From: an uncultured Bacteroides sp.
GTDB taxonomy: Bacteria > Bacteroidota > Bacteroidia > Bacteroidales > Bacteroidaceae
Assembly: GCA_900755095.1 (NCBI GenBank)
Contig: CAAEFE010000110.1
Span: 1 to 10,173 of the forward strand
Reading direction: 5' to 3'
DNA length: 10,173 nucleotides
Shown: one piece after another, positions 1 to 7,295 of the stretch
Layout of the letters: each line of letters opens with the position of its first letter
Numbering within the stretch: the first letter of the stretch is position 1
Position numbers and translations under genes: made by a program
The notes under the pieces: model-generated
Told to the model about the DNA's origin: nothing
What the model saw: the letters and a program-made list of their open reading frames with translations, nothing else
Databases searched by the model: none

Positions 1-154
1 GGAAGCAGAAAAGAAGATCAACGAAGTGAAAGCAAAAGCACTCGCTGAAAAGAAAGCTGCTGAAGCTGCTGAAAAAGCTGCTGCTGAAGCACCTGCAGAG
101 GAAGCTGCAGCTCCGGCTGAAGAAGCTCCTGCAACAGAAGCTGCTGCTGAATAA
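1..154 (+). CDS. rpsP: 30S ribosomal protein S16, C-terminal end (partial)
   Basis: Only the last 50 codons are present, read in frame from base 2 to the TAA at 152-154. The peptide is almost entirely Glu, Ala and Lys with some Pro: it starts EAEKKINEVKAKALAEKK and ends in Ala/Glu/Pro-rich repeats. S16 proteins of Bacteroidota are known to carry a long, low-complexity Ala/Glu/Lys extension after the conserved core, and this matches that tail. The conserved S16 core lies upstream of the window, so the identification rests on composition and on the immediately following strong terminator. Another protein with an alanine-rich tail remains possible. The gene is unrelated to the fucose operon and is insulated from it by the terminator. 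Confidence 0.6.
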   Translation, partial: EAEKKINEVKAKALAEKKAAEAAEKAAAEAPAEEAAAPAEEAPATEAAAE

Positions 155-194
155 ATTTCAGCAGATTCCGAACAAGAAATCAGGAAAAGCTATA

Positions 195-227
195 AATCCT
201 CTCCGGTCCGCCGGAGGGGATTTTTTT
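195..227 (+). terminator. Intrinsic terminator after rpsP
   Basis: Arms 195-206 (AATCCTCTCCGG) and 211-222 (CCGGAGGGGATT) form a 12-bp stem with one G-U wobble and a 4-nt loop TCCG. The stem runs directly into seven T (221-227). It lies 40 bases past the rpsP stop codon and separates that transcript from the fucose operon. Confidence 0.93.
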
Positions 228-287
228 ATTGTTTTCTGCTATAAAACATATCAAATTATTTATTCCGTTCAGAATAAAATGCCTTTC

Positions 288-317
288 TTTGCATCAGCAT
301 AGTGTTATTTATTTTTC
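288..317 (+). promoter_or_regulatory. Possible fucR promoter
   Basis: TTTG at 288-291 and TATTTTTC at 310-317 resemble the Bacteroides -33 (TTTG) and -7 (TANNTTTG) elements, with an 18-base spacer. The -7 copy has one mismatch. Transcription would start at about the fucR ATG (322), giving a leaderless or nearly leaderless message, which makes the assignment uncertain. The spacer holds TCAGCATAG (294-302), a near copy of the repeat found before fucI. I see no better match in 228-321, which is AT-rich. Confidence 0.3.
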
Positions 318-321
318 GAAT

Positions 322-1317
322 ATGAAACGAATTGATAAAAAGGCAACATTCGGACAACAGGCAAGCAAGGTTACGCAACTAGCGGACGCACTTAGCCAGG
401 CGATTTCCAGAAAAGAATTTCTTGAAGGAGATTCTTTGCCTTCCATCAATCAGTTGAGTGCTCAATACGGAGTATCACGCGACACCGTTTTCAAGGCTTT
501 CCTTGATTTACGCGAACGAGGACTGATCGACTCCACTCCCGGCAAGGGCTATTATGTGACGAGCCAGGTGACCAATGTCTTACTACTGCTCGACCAATAT
601 ACTCCTTTCAAAGAAGCTTTATACAATAGTTTCGTCAGACATCTGCCCATTAACTATAAGGTGGACTTATTGTTTCATCAATACAACGAACGATTGTTCA
701 ATACGATCCTCCGGGAATCTATCGGAAAATACAACAAATACATCGTGATGAATTTCGATAACGAGAAATTCAGCACTGTTCTTAATAAAATTAATCCTTC
801 ACGATTATTACTTCTCGATTTCGGCAAATTTGAAAAAGAAAAGTATTCATATATCTGCCAGGATTTTGATGAATCTTTCTATCAGGCATTGAATCTGCTC
901 AAGGAAAGATTGAAGAACTATCACCAGCTCGTTTTTTTGTTTCCCAAAAGCCTGAAACATCCCCAAAGCAGTAAGGTGTATTTTACCCGTTTCTGTCAGG
1001 AGCAAGGATTCCTCTGTGAAATACAGGAGGATATTGAGAATCTGATCGTACGTAAGGGAGTTGCCTATATCGCCATCAAGCAACAAGATGTAGTAAAAGT
1101 GGTGAAACAAGGAAGATTGGAAGGGCTGAAATGCGGAAAAGATTTCGGTCTGTTAGCGTATAATGATATTCCTTCCTACGAAGTGATTGACGAAGGAATA
1201 ACCTCATTGAGTATTGATTGGGAAATGATGGGAAACGAAGCGGCCAATTTCGTTCTTAATAATGTACCGGTTCAGAAGTTCTTACCAACGGAAGTAAGGC
1301 TTCGAAAGTCACTTTAA
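322..1317 (+). CDS. fucR: GntR-family L-fucose operon regulator FucR
   Basis: This 331-residue protein has an N-terminal winged helix of the GntR type at residues 14-80, including SINQLSAQYGVSRDTVFKAF and the wing ending TPGKGYYV. A C-terminal region of about 250 residues resembles the sugar-binding (periplasmic-binding/LacI-like) effector domain, ending in ITSLSIDWEMMGNEAANF and LRKS. The ATG at 322 is chosen because a TTG start at 229 lies in the T-tract of the rpsP terminator, and because 322 leaves an ordinary lead into the winged helix. It is the first gene of a fucose operon arranged like that of B. thetaiotaomicron, where FucR is known as the fucose-responsive repressor. That role is inferred here from position and architecture. 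The gap to fucI is 67 bases. Confidence 0.88.
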   Translation: MKRIDKKATFGQQASKVTQLADALSQAISRKEFLEGDSLPSINQLSAQYGVSRDTVFKAFLDLRERGLIDSTPGKGYYVTSQVTNVLLLLDQYTPFKEALYNSFVRHLPINYKVDLLFHQYNERLFNTILRESIGKYNKYIVMNFDNEKFSTVLNKINPSRLLLLDFGKFEKEKYSYICQDFDESFYQALNLLKERLKNYHQLVFLFPKSLKHPQSSKVYFTRFCQEQGFLCEIQEDIENLIVRKGVAYIAIKQQDVVKVVKQGRLEGLKCGKDFGLLAYNDIPSYEVIDEGITSLSIDWEMMGNEAANFVLNNVPVQKFLPTEVRLRKSL

Positions 1318-1334
1318 TTTTTTTTGCGAATATA

Positions 1335-1353
1335 TCAGCACAGTTCAGCACAG
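1335..1353 (+). promoter_or_regulatory. Candidate FucR operator (tandem 9-bp repeat)
   Basis: TCAGCACAG occurs twice, at 1335-1343 and 1345-1353, with a 10-bp period (one helical turn). The pair is bracketed by the inverted pentamers ATATC (1332-1336) and GATAT (1353-1357). It lies in the gap between fucR and fucI. A one-mismatch copy, TCAGCATAG, lies at 294-302 upstream of fucR. Operator function is inferred. I see no clear promoter consensus in this gap, so fucI is probably read through from fucR. Confidence 0.4.
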
Positions 1354-1384
1354 ATATTAATTAATCCTTTAATAGATAGAAACC

Positions 1385-3160
1385 ATGAAAAAGTATCCGA
1401 AAATCGGGATTCGTCCCACAATTGATGGTCGCCAAGGTGGCGTTCGCGAAAGCCTTGAAGAAAAAACAATGAATTTGGCAAAAGCAGTAGCCGAGCTAAT
1501 CAGCAACAACCTGAAAAACGGTGATGGAAGTCCGGTGGAGTGTGTCATTGCCGATAGCACGATCGGACGCGTAGCCGAAAGCGCTGCTTGTGCGGAGAAG
1601 TTTGAAAGAGAAGGGGTCGGTTCTACCATTACCGTTACTTCCTGTTGGTGCTACGGCGCAGAAACAATGGATATGAATCCTCATTATCCGAAAGCTGTTT
1701 GGGGATTTAACGGTACAGAACGTCCGGGAGCTGTATACCTTGCTGCCGTACTTGCCGGACACGCACAAAAAGGCCTTCCCGCATTCGGTATCTACGGACG
1801 CGACGTTCAAGATTTGGACGACAACACAATCCCTGAAGATGTATCGGAAAAGATTCTTCGCTTTGCACGTGCTGCACAGGCAGTAGCTACGATGAGAGGG
1901 AAATCTTACCTGTCAATGGGTAGTGTATCTATGGGTATCGCCGGTTCTATCGTTAATCCTGATTTCTTCCAAGAGTATTTGGGAATGCGTAATGAGTCAA
2001 TAGACCTCACAGAAATCATCCGTCGAATGGACGAAGGCATCTATGACCACGAAGAATACGCCAAAGCCATGGCCTGGACTGAAAAAAATTGCAAGACAAA
2101 CGAAGGTGAAGACTTCAAGAACCGTCCTGAAAAACGTAAAACCCGTGAACAGAAAGATGCTGATTGGGAATTCATTGTAAAGATGACGATTATCATGCGC
2201 GACTTGATGACCGGAAATCCCAAATTGAAAGAAATGGGATTCAAGGAAGAAGCCTTGGGACACAATGCCATTGCAGCCGGTTTCCAGGGACAACGCCAAT
2301 GGACAGACTTCTATCCTAACGGTGACTATCCGGAAGCTCTGCTCAATACTTCTTTTGACTGGAACGGTATCCGTGAAGCATTTGTCGTAGCTACCGAGAA
2401 CGATGCCTGCAACGGCGTAGCTATGCTGTTCGGACATCTATTGACCAACCGTGCACAAATATTCTCCGACGTACGTACTTACTGGAGTCCTGAAGCCGTG
2501 AAACGTGTAACCGGCAAAGAGTTGAGCGGATTGGCAGCAAACGGTATCATCCATCTTATCAATTCCGGTGCAACGACTCTCGACGGTTCCGGCCAATCAT
2601 TAGACGCAGCAGGCAATCCGGTTATGAAAGAACCATGGAACCTGACGGACGCTGATGTAGAGAACTGTCTCAAAGCAACGACCTGGTATCCGGCAGACCG
2701 TGACTACTTCCGTGGGGGTGGCTTCTCGTCCAACTTCCTGTCAAAAGGCGGAATGCCTGTTACCATGATGCGCCTCAACCTGATTAAAGGCTTAGGCCCT
2801 GTCCTGCAAATCGCAGAAGGTTGGACAGTGGAAATTGATCCGGAAATCCATCAGAAACTCAATATGCGTACAGATCCTACATGGCCTACCACCTGGTTTG
2901 TACCCCGCCTGTGCGAAAAACCGGCTTTTAAAGATGTATATTCAGTAATGAATAACTGGGGAGCCAATCATGGAGCTATCAGCTATGGACACATCGGTCA
3001 GGACTTAATCACTCTTGCTTCCATGCTCCGTATTCCAGTATGTATGCACAATGTAGAAGAAGATCAGATGTTCCGTCCGGCAGCCTGGAATGCCTTCGGC
3101 ATGGATAAAGAAGGATCAGACTACAGAGCTTGTGCAACTTATGGCCCTATCTATAAATAA
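1385..3160 (+). CDS. fucI: L-fucose isomerase
   Basis: FucI interconverts the aldose L-fucose and the ketose L-fuculose in the cytoplasm, a Mn2+-dependent first step of fucose catabolism. The product has 591 residues, the length of E. coli FucI. It starts [20 protein letters not shown], which is typical of the family. The active-site residues known in E. coli (Glu337, Asp361, His528) appear one position later: Glu338 in [10 protein letters not shown], Asp362 in IFSDVRTYW and His529 in [10 protein letters not shown]. The ATG at 1385 gives the family N-terminus exactly. It follows fucR by 67 bases and precedes fucA by 130 bases, the largest gap in the operon, which holds an internal promoter and a hairpin. 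The gene is intact. Confidence 0.97.
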   Translation: MKKYPKIGIRPTIDGRQGGVRESLEEKTMNLAKAVAELISNNLKNGDGSPVECVIADSTIGRVAESAACAEKFEREGVGSTITVTSCWCYGAETMDMNPHYPKAVWGFNGTERPGAVYLAAVLAGHAQKGLPAFGIYGRDVQDLDDNTIPEDVSEKILRFARAAQAVATMRGKSYLSMGSVSMGIAGSIVNPDFFQEYLGMRNESIDLTEIIRRMDEGIYDHEEYAKAMAWTEKNCKTNEGEDFKNRPEKRKTREQKDADWEFIVKMTIIMRDLMTGNPKLKEMGFKEEALGHNAIAAGFQGQRQWTDFYPNGDYPEALLNTSFDWNGIREAFVVATENDACNGVAMLFGHLLTNRAQIFSDVRTYWSPEAVKRVTGKELSGLAANGIIHLINSGATTLDGSGQSLDAAGNPVMKEPWNLTDADVENCLKATTWYPADRDYFRGGGFSSNFLSKGGMPVTMMRLNLIKGLGPVLQIAEGWTVEIDPEIHQKLNMRTDPTWPTTWFVPRLCEKPAFKDVYSVMNNWGANHGAISYGHIGQDLITLASMLRIPVCMHNVEEDQMFRPAAWNAFGMDKEGSDYRACATYGPIYK

Positions 3161-3170
3161 ACAAGTTTTT

Positions 3171-3202
3171 TTCGTCCTGTATAAATAAATATTTTAACTT
3201 TG
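3171..3202 (+). promoter_or_regulatory. Internal promoter upstream of fucA
   Basis: TAACTTTG at 3195-3202 matches the Bacteroides -7 consensus TANNTTTG exactly. A -33-like TTCG (one mismatch to TTTG) lies at 3171-3174 with a 20-base spacer, within the usual range. The start site would fall near 3209, exactly where the GC-rich palindrome begins. This would allow fucA and later genes to be expressed independently of the fucR promoter. Confidence 0.6.
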
Positions 3203-3208
3203 CCGTTC

Positions 3209-3268
3209 GTAGGGATGGGGGTCCCCCACCCGACACATAACAAATGTCGGGATAGCCCCGCCCCCTAC
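3209..3268 (+). repeat. GC-rich imperfect palindrome in the fucI-fucA gap
   Basis: This is a 60-base imperfect inverted repeat. The outer stem is GTAGGG (3209-3214) with CCCTAC (3263-3268). The apical stem is CCCGACA (3229-3235) with TGTCGGG (3245-3251) around a 9-nt loop. A G-run (3217-3221) can pair with the C-run at 3256-3259 or with the adjacent C-run at 3223-3227. No T-run follows on either strand, so it is not a simple terminator. If transcription starts near 3209 it would be the structured 5' end of the fucA leader. Its richness in G and C stands out against AT-rich flanks. Confidence 0.6.
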
Positions 3269-3290
3269 AGCGACTTAAATAAGTAACACT

Positions 3291-3929
3291 ATGATTACTA
3301 ACGAACATATTGAACAGTTCATTGCACAAGCACATCGTTACGGGGATGCAAAGTTAATGCTTTGCAGCAGCGGTAACCTTTCCTGGAGAATCGGCGAAGA
3401 AGCATTGATTTCCGGTACGGGTTCCTGGGTTCCCACACTTGGCAAAGAAAAGGTTTCAATCTGCCATATTGCCAGCGGCATTCCTGCCAATGGTGTAAAA
3501 CCCTCTATGGAAAGTACATTCCATTTGGGTATTCTCCGTGAACGTCCGGACGTCAATGTCGTTCTCCATTTCCAATCGGAATATGCCACCGCTGTCTCCT
3601 GCATGAAGAACAAGCCGGCAAATTTCAACGTAACAGCAGAAATTCCTTGCCATGTAGGTTCGGAAATACCTGTGATTCCGTATTATCGTCCCGGCTCACC
3701 GGAACTGGCGAAAGCCGTGGTAGAAGCCATGCAAAAGCATAACTCGGTTTTACTGACCAACCACGGACAAGTGGTGTGCGGAAAAGACTTCGACCAAGTA
3801 TATGAACGGGCTACTTTTTTCGAAATGGCTTGCCGCATCATTGTTCAATCCGGCGGTGATTATTCAGTGCTCACACCGGCAGAAATTGAAGACCTGGAAA
3901 TCTACGTATTAGGAAAGAAAACCAACTAA
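3291..3929 (+). CDS. fucA: Class II aldolase, L-fuculose-1-phosphate aldolase
   Basis: FucA cleaves L-fuculose 1-phosphate to dihydroxyacetone phosphate and L-lactaldehyde. The 212-residue length is close to that of E. coli FucA. It has the class II aldolase/adducin signatures SSGNLSWR (26-33), GTGSW (42-46) and KPSMESTFH (70-78). Glu74 matches the catalytic Glu73 of E. coli. His93 and His158 (in TNHGQ) match zinc ligands His92 and His155. The position of the third ligand, His94 in E. coli, is Gln95 here (motif LHFQ), so the metal site differs. The gene follows fucI and is 17 bases before fucK, indicating co-transcription. A related ketose-phosphate specificity such as rhamnulose 1-phosphate cannot be excluded from sequence, but the context favours fuculose 1-phosphate. 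Confidence 0.92.
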   Translation: MITNEHIEQFIAQAHRYGDAKLMLCSSGNLSWRIGEEALISGTGSWVPTLGKEKVSICHIASGIPANGVKPSMESTFHLGILRERPDVNVVLHFQSEYATAVSCMKNKPANFNVTAEIPCHVGSEIPVIPYYRPGSPELAKAVVEAMQKHNSVLLTNHGQVVCGKDFDQVYERATFFEMACRIIVQSGGDYSVLTPAEIEDLEIYVLGKKTN

Positions 3930-3946
3930 TATCCAGGCATATTACC

Positions 3947-5377
3947 ATGAAAGATACCATCAAACACACTTATTTAGCAGCAGACTTCGGAGGCGGCAGC
4001 GGGCGAATCATCGCCGGCTTTCTTCTCAACGGCAGGCTGGAATTGGAAGAGATATACCGCTTCTCCAACCGGCAGGTCAAACTAGGCAATCATATTTACT
4101 GGGACTTCCCGGCTCTGTTCGAAGATATGAAAACCGGACTAAAACTGGCTGCACAAAAAGGATATGCCGTAAAAGGTATTGGTATTGACACTTGGGGAGT
4201 GGATTTCGGACTGATTGACAAACATGGGAACCTGTTAGGAAATCCTGTCTGTTACCGGGATGCAAGAACGGAGGGAATGCCGGCAGAAGTATTCAAGTGT
4301 ATGGATGAACGTCGACATTATGCCGAAACCGGTATTCAGGTGATGCCTATCAATACGCTGTTTCAACTTTACAGCATGAAGCAAAATCAAGATGCACAGT
4401 TGGAAGTTGCCCGGCAACTTTTATTCATGCCCGATCTCTTCAGTTATTTCCTGACAGGGGTAGCCAATAATGAATATTGCATCGCCTCCACCTCTGAATT
4501 ACTCAACGCCAAATCACGCAACTGGTCATTCGATACCATACATAGCTTAGGTCTTCCCGAACATCTGTTCGGGAAAATCATTCTTCCCGGAACAATCAGA
4601 GGCACTCTGAAAGAGGATATTGCACGCGAAACCGGACTGGGTGCCGTAGACGTTATTGCCGTAGGTTCACATGATACAGCCAGTGCCGTAGCTGCTGTTC
4701 CTGCTGCAGAAAGTCCTATCGCTTTCCTTAGTTCCGGCACTTGGTCGCTACTGGGAGTTGAAGTGGACGAACCCATATTGACGGAAGAAGCAAGAAAAGC
4801 TCAATTCACCAATGAAGGAGGTGTAGACGGCAAAATCCGTTTCCTCCAGAATATAACAGGATTATGGATTCTGCAACGCTTGATGAGCGAGTGGAAAGCG
4901 TGTGGCGAGAAACAAGATTATGATATAATCATCCCGCAAGCAGCCGAAGCCGAGATTGATACAATCATCCCTGTAGACGACACCATATTCATGAATCCGG
5001 AAAATATGGAGAACGCGCTTATTCATTATTGCCGGAATCATGCTTTGCAAATTCCCCAAAACAAGGTAGAGACTGTACGATGTGTGCTCCAGTCATTAGC
5101 TTTCAGATATCGGCTGGCTGTGGAACAGCTCAACCGTTGCCTCCCCGCTCCAATCCGTCAGTTAAATATCATCGGAGGAGGATCACAAAATAAGTTGCTC
5201 AACCAACTGACAGCTGACGAACTCGGTATTCCTGTTTATGCAGGTCCGGTGGAAGCCACTGCAATGGGAAACATTCTGACGCAGGCAATGGCTAAAGGAG
5301 AAGTTGCCAATCTTCGTGAATTGCGGGAAATTGTCACTCGCAGCGTTACACCACAAGTATATTATCCTAAAAAATAA
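3947..5377 (+). CDS. fucK: FGGY-family L-fuculose kinase (RhaB-like)
   Basis: This kinase would phosphorylate L-fuculose at O-1 with ATP. The 476-residue protein has the two-domain FGGY/actin-like ATPase fold. Visible elements are the N-terminal phosphate-binding loop AADFGGGSGR (11-20), GIDTWGVDFGLID (79-91), MPINTLFQL (133-141), the catalytic-base region GSHDTASA with Asp243, SSGTWSLLG (262-270), and the C-terminal GGGSQNKLLNQ with EATAMGN (about 410-442). GIDTWGVDFGL and PINTL are typical of rhamnulokinases (RhaB), so the protein looks closer to RhaB than to E. coli FucK. The name comes from its place between the fucose aldolase and permease. Its stop is 5 bases before the next ATG, indicating tight co-transcription. 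Confidence 0.9.
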   Translation: MKDTIKHTYLAADFGGGSGRIIAGFLLNGRLELEEIYRFSNRQVKLGNHIYWDFPALFEDMKTGLKLAAQKGYAVKGIGIDTWGVDFGLIDKHGNLLGNPVCYRDARTEGMPAEVFKCMDERRHYAETGIQVMPINTLFQLYSMKQNQDAQLEVARQLLFMPDLFSYFLTGVANNEYCIASTSELLNAKSRNWSFDTIHSLGLPEHLFGKIILPGTIRGTLKEDIARETGLGAVDVIAVGSHDTASAVAAVPAAESPIAFLSSGTWSLLGVEVDEPILTEEARKAQFTNEGGVDGKIRFLQNITGLWILQRLMSEWKACGEKQDYDIIIPQAAEAEIDTIIPVDDTIFMNPENMENALIHYCRNHALQIPQNKVETVRCVLQSLAFRYRLAVEQLNRCLPAPIRQLNIIGGGSQNKLLNQLTADELGIPVYAGPVEATAMGNILTQAMAKGEVANLRELREIVTRSVTPQVYYPKK

Positions 5378-5382
5378 AGTAT

Positions 5383-5775
5383 ATGGAAACATCTAAAACC
5401 GGTTATCAGGTTCAATCTTATGACGTTCCCGTCAAACGATATTGCCAAACCCTTGATTTACGCGATTCTCCGGAACTAATCGCCGAATATCGGAAAAGAC
5501 ATAGCCAGGCGGAAGCATGGCCGGAAATTCTTGCAGGTATCCGGGAAGTTGGCATCCTGGAAATGGAAATTTATATCCTGGGAACCCGACTGTTTATGAT
5601 TGTCGAAACTCCCCTTGATTTTGACTGGGACACGGCAATGGAACGCCTGAACACCCTTCCCCGCCAACAGGAGTGGGAAGAATATATGGCTATCTTCCAA
5701 CAAGCCGCACCCGGAATGAGTTCCGCAGAGAAATGGAAACCGATGGAGAGAATGTTCCATTTGTATAACACTTAA
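5383..5775 (+). CDS. RhaM-type (L-rhamnose mutarotase family) sugar mutarotase
   Basis: This 130-residue protein belongs to the L-rhamnose mutarotase family (formerly DUF718), small alpha/beta-barrel dimers that interconvert alpha and beta pyranose anomers. The family motif is EYRKRHSQAEAWPEI (35-49). By alignment with E. coli RhaM, His40 is the probable general acid/base, with Tyr36 and Trp46 nearby. WEEYM and the terminal MFHL also fit the family pattern. It starts 5 bases after fucK and ends 18 bases before fucP, so it would serve fucose: it would speed supply of the anomer used by the isomerase. It is not of the FucU type found in E. coli. It sits where the B. thetaiotaomicron operon has its unnamed (X) gene. 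Fucose specificity is inferred from context. Confidence 0.82.
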   Translation: METSKTGYQVQSYDVPVKRYCQTLDLRDSPELIAEYRKRHSQAEAWPEILAGIREVGILEMEIYILGTRLFMIVETPLDFDWDTAMERLNTLPRQQEWEEYMAIFQQAAPGMSSAEKWKPMERMFHLYNT

Positions 5776-5793
5776 AAAATACCAGAAACGACC

Positions 5794-7104
5794 ATGAAAC
5801 ACCCCAAACAGTCCATCCTCTCGAAAGATGGCATCAGTTATCTTATACCTTTTGTTCTCATTACCTCCTGTTTTGCATTATGGGGATTTGCCAATGATAT
5901 TACCAACCCGATGGTAAAGGCATTCTCCAAGATTTTCCGGATGAGTGCCACCGACGGAGCATTGGTGCAGGTTGCCTTCTATGGAGGGTACTTTGCAATG
6001 GCTTTCCCGGCTGCCATATTCATCCGTAAATATTCCTACAAAGCCGGTGTTTTGTTAGGACTGGGGATGTATGCTTTCGGAGCATTCTTATTCTTCCCCG
6101 CCAAAATGACAGGTGAGTATTATCCGTTTCTAATTGCCTATTTCATTCTGACTTGCGGATTGTCTTTCCTCGAAACAAGTTGTAACCCGTATATTCTTTC
6201 TATGGGAACGGAAGAAACAGCTACCCGGCGTTTGAACCTTGCACAGTCTTTCAATCCGATGGGTTCACTTCTCGGAATGTATGTAGCTATGCAGTTCATT
6301 CAAGCGAAGTTACATCCGATGTGTACCGAAGACCGCGCATTGCTTAACGACAGCGAATTTCAAGCAATCAAAGAAAGCGACCTTAGCGTCCTGATTGCTC
6401 CTTATCTCATTATCGGACTGATTATCGTAGCCATGTTGCTTCTGATACGATTCGTCAAGATGCCTAAGAATGGAGATCAGAATCATAGAATAGACTTCTT
6501 CCCTACACTGAAACGTATTTTCACCCAAACACGTTATCGTGAAGGTGTAATTGCCCAATTTTTCTATGTAGGTGCACAAATTATGTGCTGGACTTTCATC
6601 ATTCAGTATGGAACACGCTTGTTCATGTCACAAGGTATGGACGAGAAAAGTGCGGAAGTACTATCTCAACAATATAATATCATAGCAATGGTGATATTTT
6701 GTATCAGCCGTTTTATCTGTACGTTCATTCTGCGCTATCTCAATGCGGGTAAATTGCTGATGATTCTTGCTATCTTTGGAGGTATTTTCACATTAGGAAC
6801 TATCTTCCTGCAAAACATCTACGGAATGTATTGCCTGGTAGCAGTATCAGCTTGCATGTCTTTGATGTTCCCTACCATCTACGGCATTGCCTTGAAAGGT
6901 ATGGGAGATGATGCGAAGTTTGGAGCTGCCGGTCTTATCATGGCTATTCTGGGAGGTTCTGTTCTTCCACCGTTACAGGCGAGTATCATTGATATGGAAC
7001 AAATAGCCTGGTTACCGGCTGTCAATGTTTCATTCATTCTTCCGTTTATCTGTTTTATTGTAATTATCGGCTACGGGTATCGCACCGTGAAAAGAAACTG
7101 GTAA
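5794..7104 (+). CDS. fucP: L-fucose:H+ symporter, major facilitator superfamily
   Basis: This inner-membrane permease of 436 residues (E. coli FucP has 438) has about 12 hydrophobic segments and a cytoplasmic linker around 225-245. FucP-type signatures are FALWGFAND (27-35), LVQVAFYGGYF (58-68), SYKAG (81-85), GLSFLETSCNPY (122-132) and RLNLAQSFNPMGS (146-158). Glu127 matches the proton-coupling Glu135 of E. coli FucP. The position of the second coupling residue, Asp46, is Asn38, while an Asp (Asp35) lies three residues earlier where E. coli has Asn43. It is the last gene of the operon and is followed after 58 bases by a terminator. Periplasmic fucose, released by fucosidases or imported, would be its substrate. 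Related sugars cannot be ruled out. Confidence 0.93.
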   Translation: MKHPKQSILSKDGISYLIPFVLITSCFALWGFANDITNPMVKAFSKIFRMSATDGALVQVAFYGGYFAMAFPAAIFIRKYSYKAGVLLGLGMYAFGAFLFFPAKMTGEYYPFLIAYFILTCGLSFLETSCNPYILSMGTEETATRRLNLAQSFNPMGSLLGMYVAMQFIQAKLHPMCTEDRALLNDSEFQAIKESDLSVLIAPYLIIGLIIVAMLLLIRFVKMPKNGDQNHRIDFFPTLKRIFTQTRYREGVIAQFFYVGAQIMCWTFIIQYGTRLFMSQGMDEKSAEVLSQQYNIIAMVIFCISRFICTFILRYLNAGKLLMILAIFGGIFTLGTIFLQNIYGMYCLVAVSACMSLMFPTIYGIALKGMGDDAKFGAAGLIMAILGGSVLPPLQASIIDMEQIAWLPAVNVSFILPFICFIVIIGYGYRTVKRNW

Positions 7105-7122
7105 AATACATATCTAAAAATA

Positions 7123-7151
7123 GTGACGGTATCACATTGGTATACCGTCAC
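7123..7151 (+). repeat. Hairpin preceding the fucP terminator
   Basis: GTGACGGTAT (7123-7132) and ATACCGTCAC (7142-7151) form a perfect 10-bp stem with a 9-nt loop, beginning 18 bases after the fucP stop codon. No T-run follows. Its left arm, extended to AATAGTGACG (7119-7128), is identical to the left arm of the terminator hairpin downstream. Confidence 0.85.
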
Positions 7152-7162
7152 CATCTCACTCG

Positions 7163-7204
7163 AATAGTGACGCCATCCCTACTGGATAGCGTCACTATTT
7201 TTTT
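7163..7204 (+). terminator. Intrinsic terminator of the fucose operon
   Basis: Arms 7163-7178 and 7184-7199 form a 16-bp stem with a single C-A mismatch and the loop CTACT. The 3' arm ends in seven T (7198-7204). It closes the fucose operon before the sigma-factor promoter. Confidence 0.93.
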
Positions 7205-7271
7205 CCTTTTCACAGTTAAGAGTTCATAAAAACACAGAACTTGAAGTCGTTTTTTTAGTTTCCTTTTTCGC

Positions 7272-7295
7272 ATACTAATCTTGGCTTCTTAGTAT
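7272..7295. promoter_or_regulatory. Candidate operator dyad at the sigma-factor promoter
   Basis: ATACTAA (7272-7278) and TTAGTAT (7289-7295) are a perfect 7-bp inverted repeat with a 10-bp spacer. The right arm overlaps the presumed -33 element of the sigma-factor promoter. The 20-bp centre-to-centre spacing of the arms (7275 to 7292 is 17 bp) would suit a dimeric regulator. No regulator can be named. The rest of 7205-7271 is AT-rich and shows nothing else I can support. Confidence 0.35.

Noticed and set aside
229..321. Upstream TTG start that would lengthen fucR by 31 residues
   Set aside because: The TTG lies in the T-tract of the rpsP terminator, and the added peptide has no resemblance to GntR proteins. 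The ATG at 322 gives a normal family N-terminus.
1997..2437. 146-codon open frame on the - strand inside fucI
   Set aside because: It fully overlaps a well-supported enzyme gene, has no recognisable domain and no promoter, and is a by-product of the codon pattern of fucI.
3209..3268. Attenuator or intrinsic terminator between fucI and fucA
   Set aside because: The stems are strong, but no T-run follows on either strand, so simple intrinsic termination is not supported.
3147..3335. Small - strand open frame across the fucI-fucA gap
   Set aside because: It spans the palindrome and the ends of two real genes, its peptide shows no family features, and no start signal is visible.
7240..7270. Second terminator at the T-run near 7250
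   Set aside because: No stem of useful length precedes the T-run. The region is only AT-rich.
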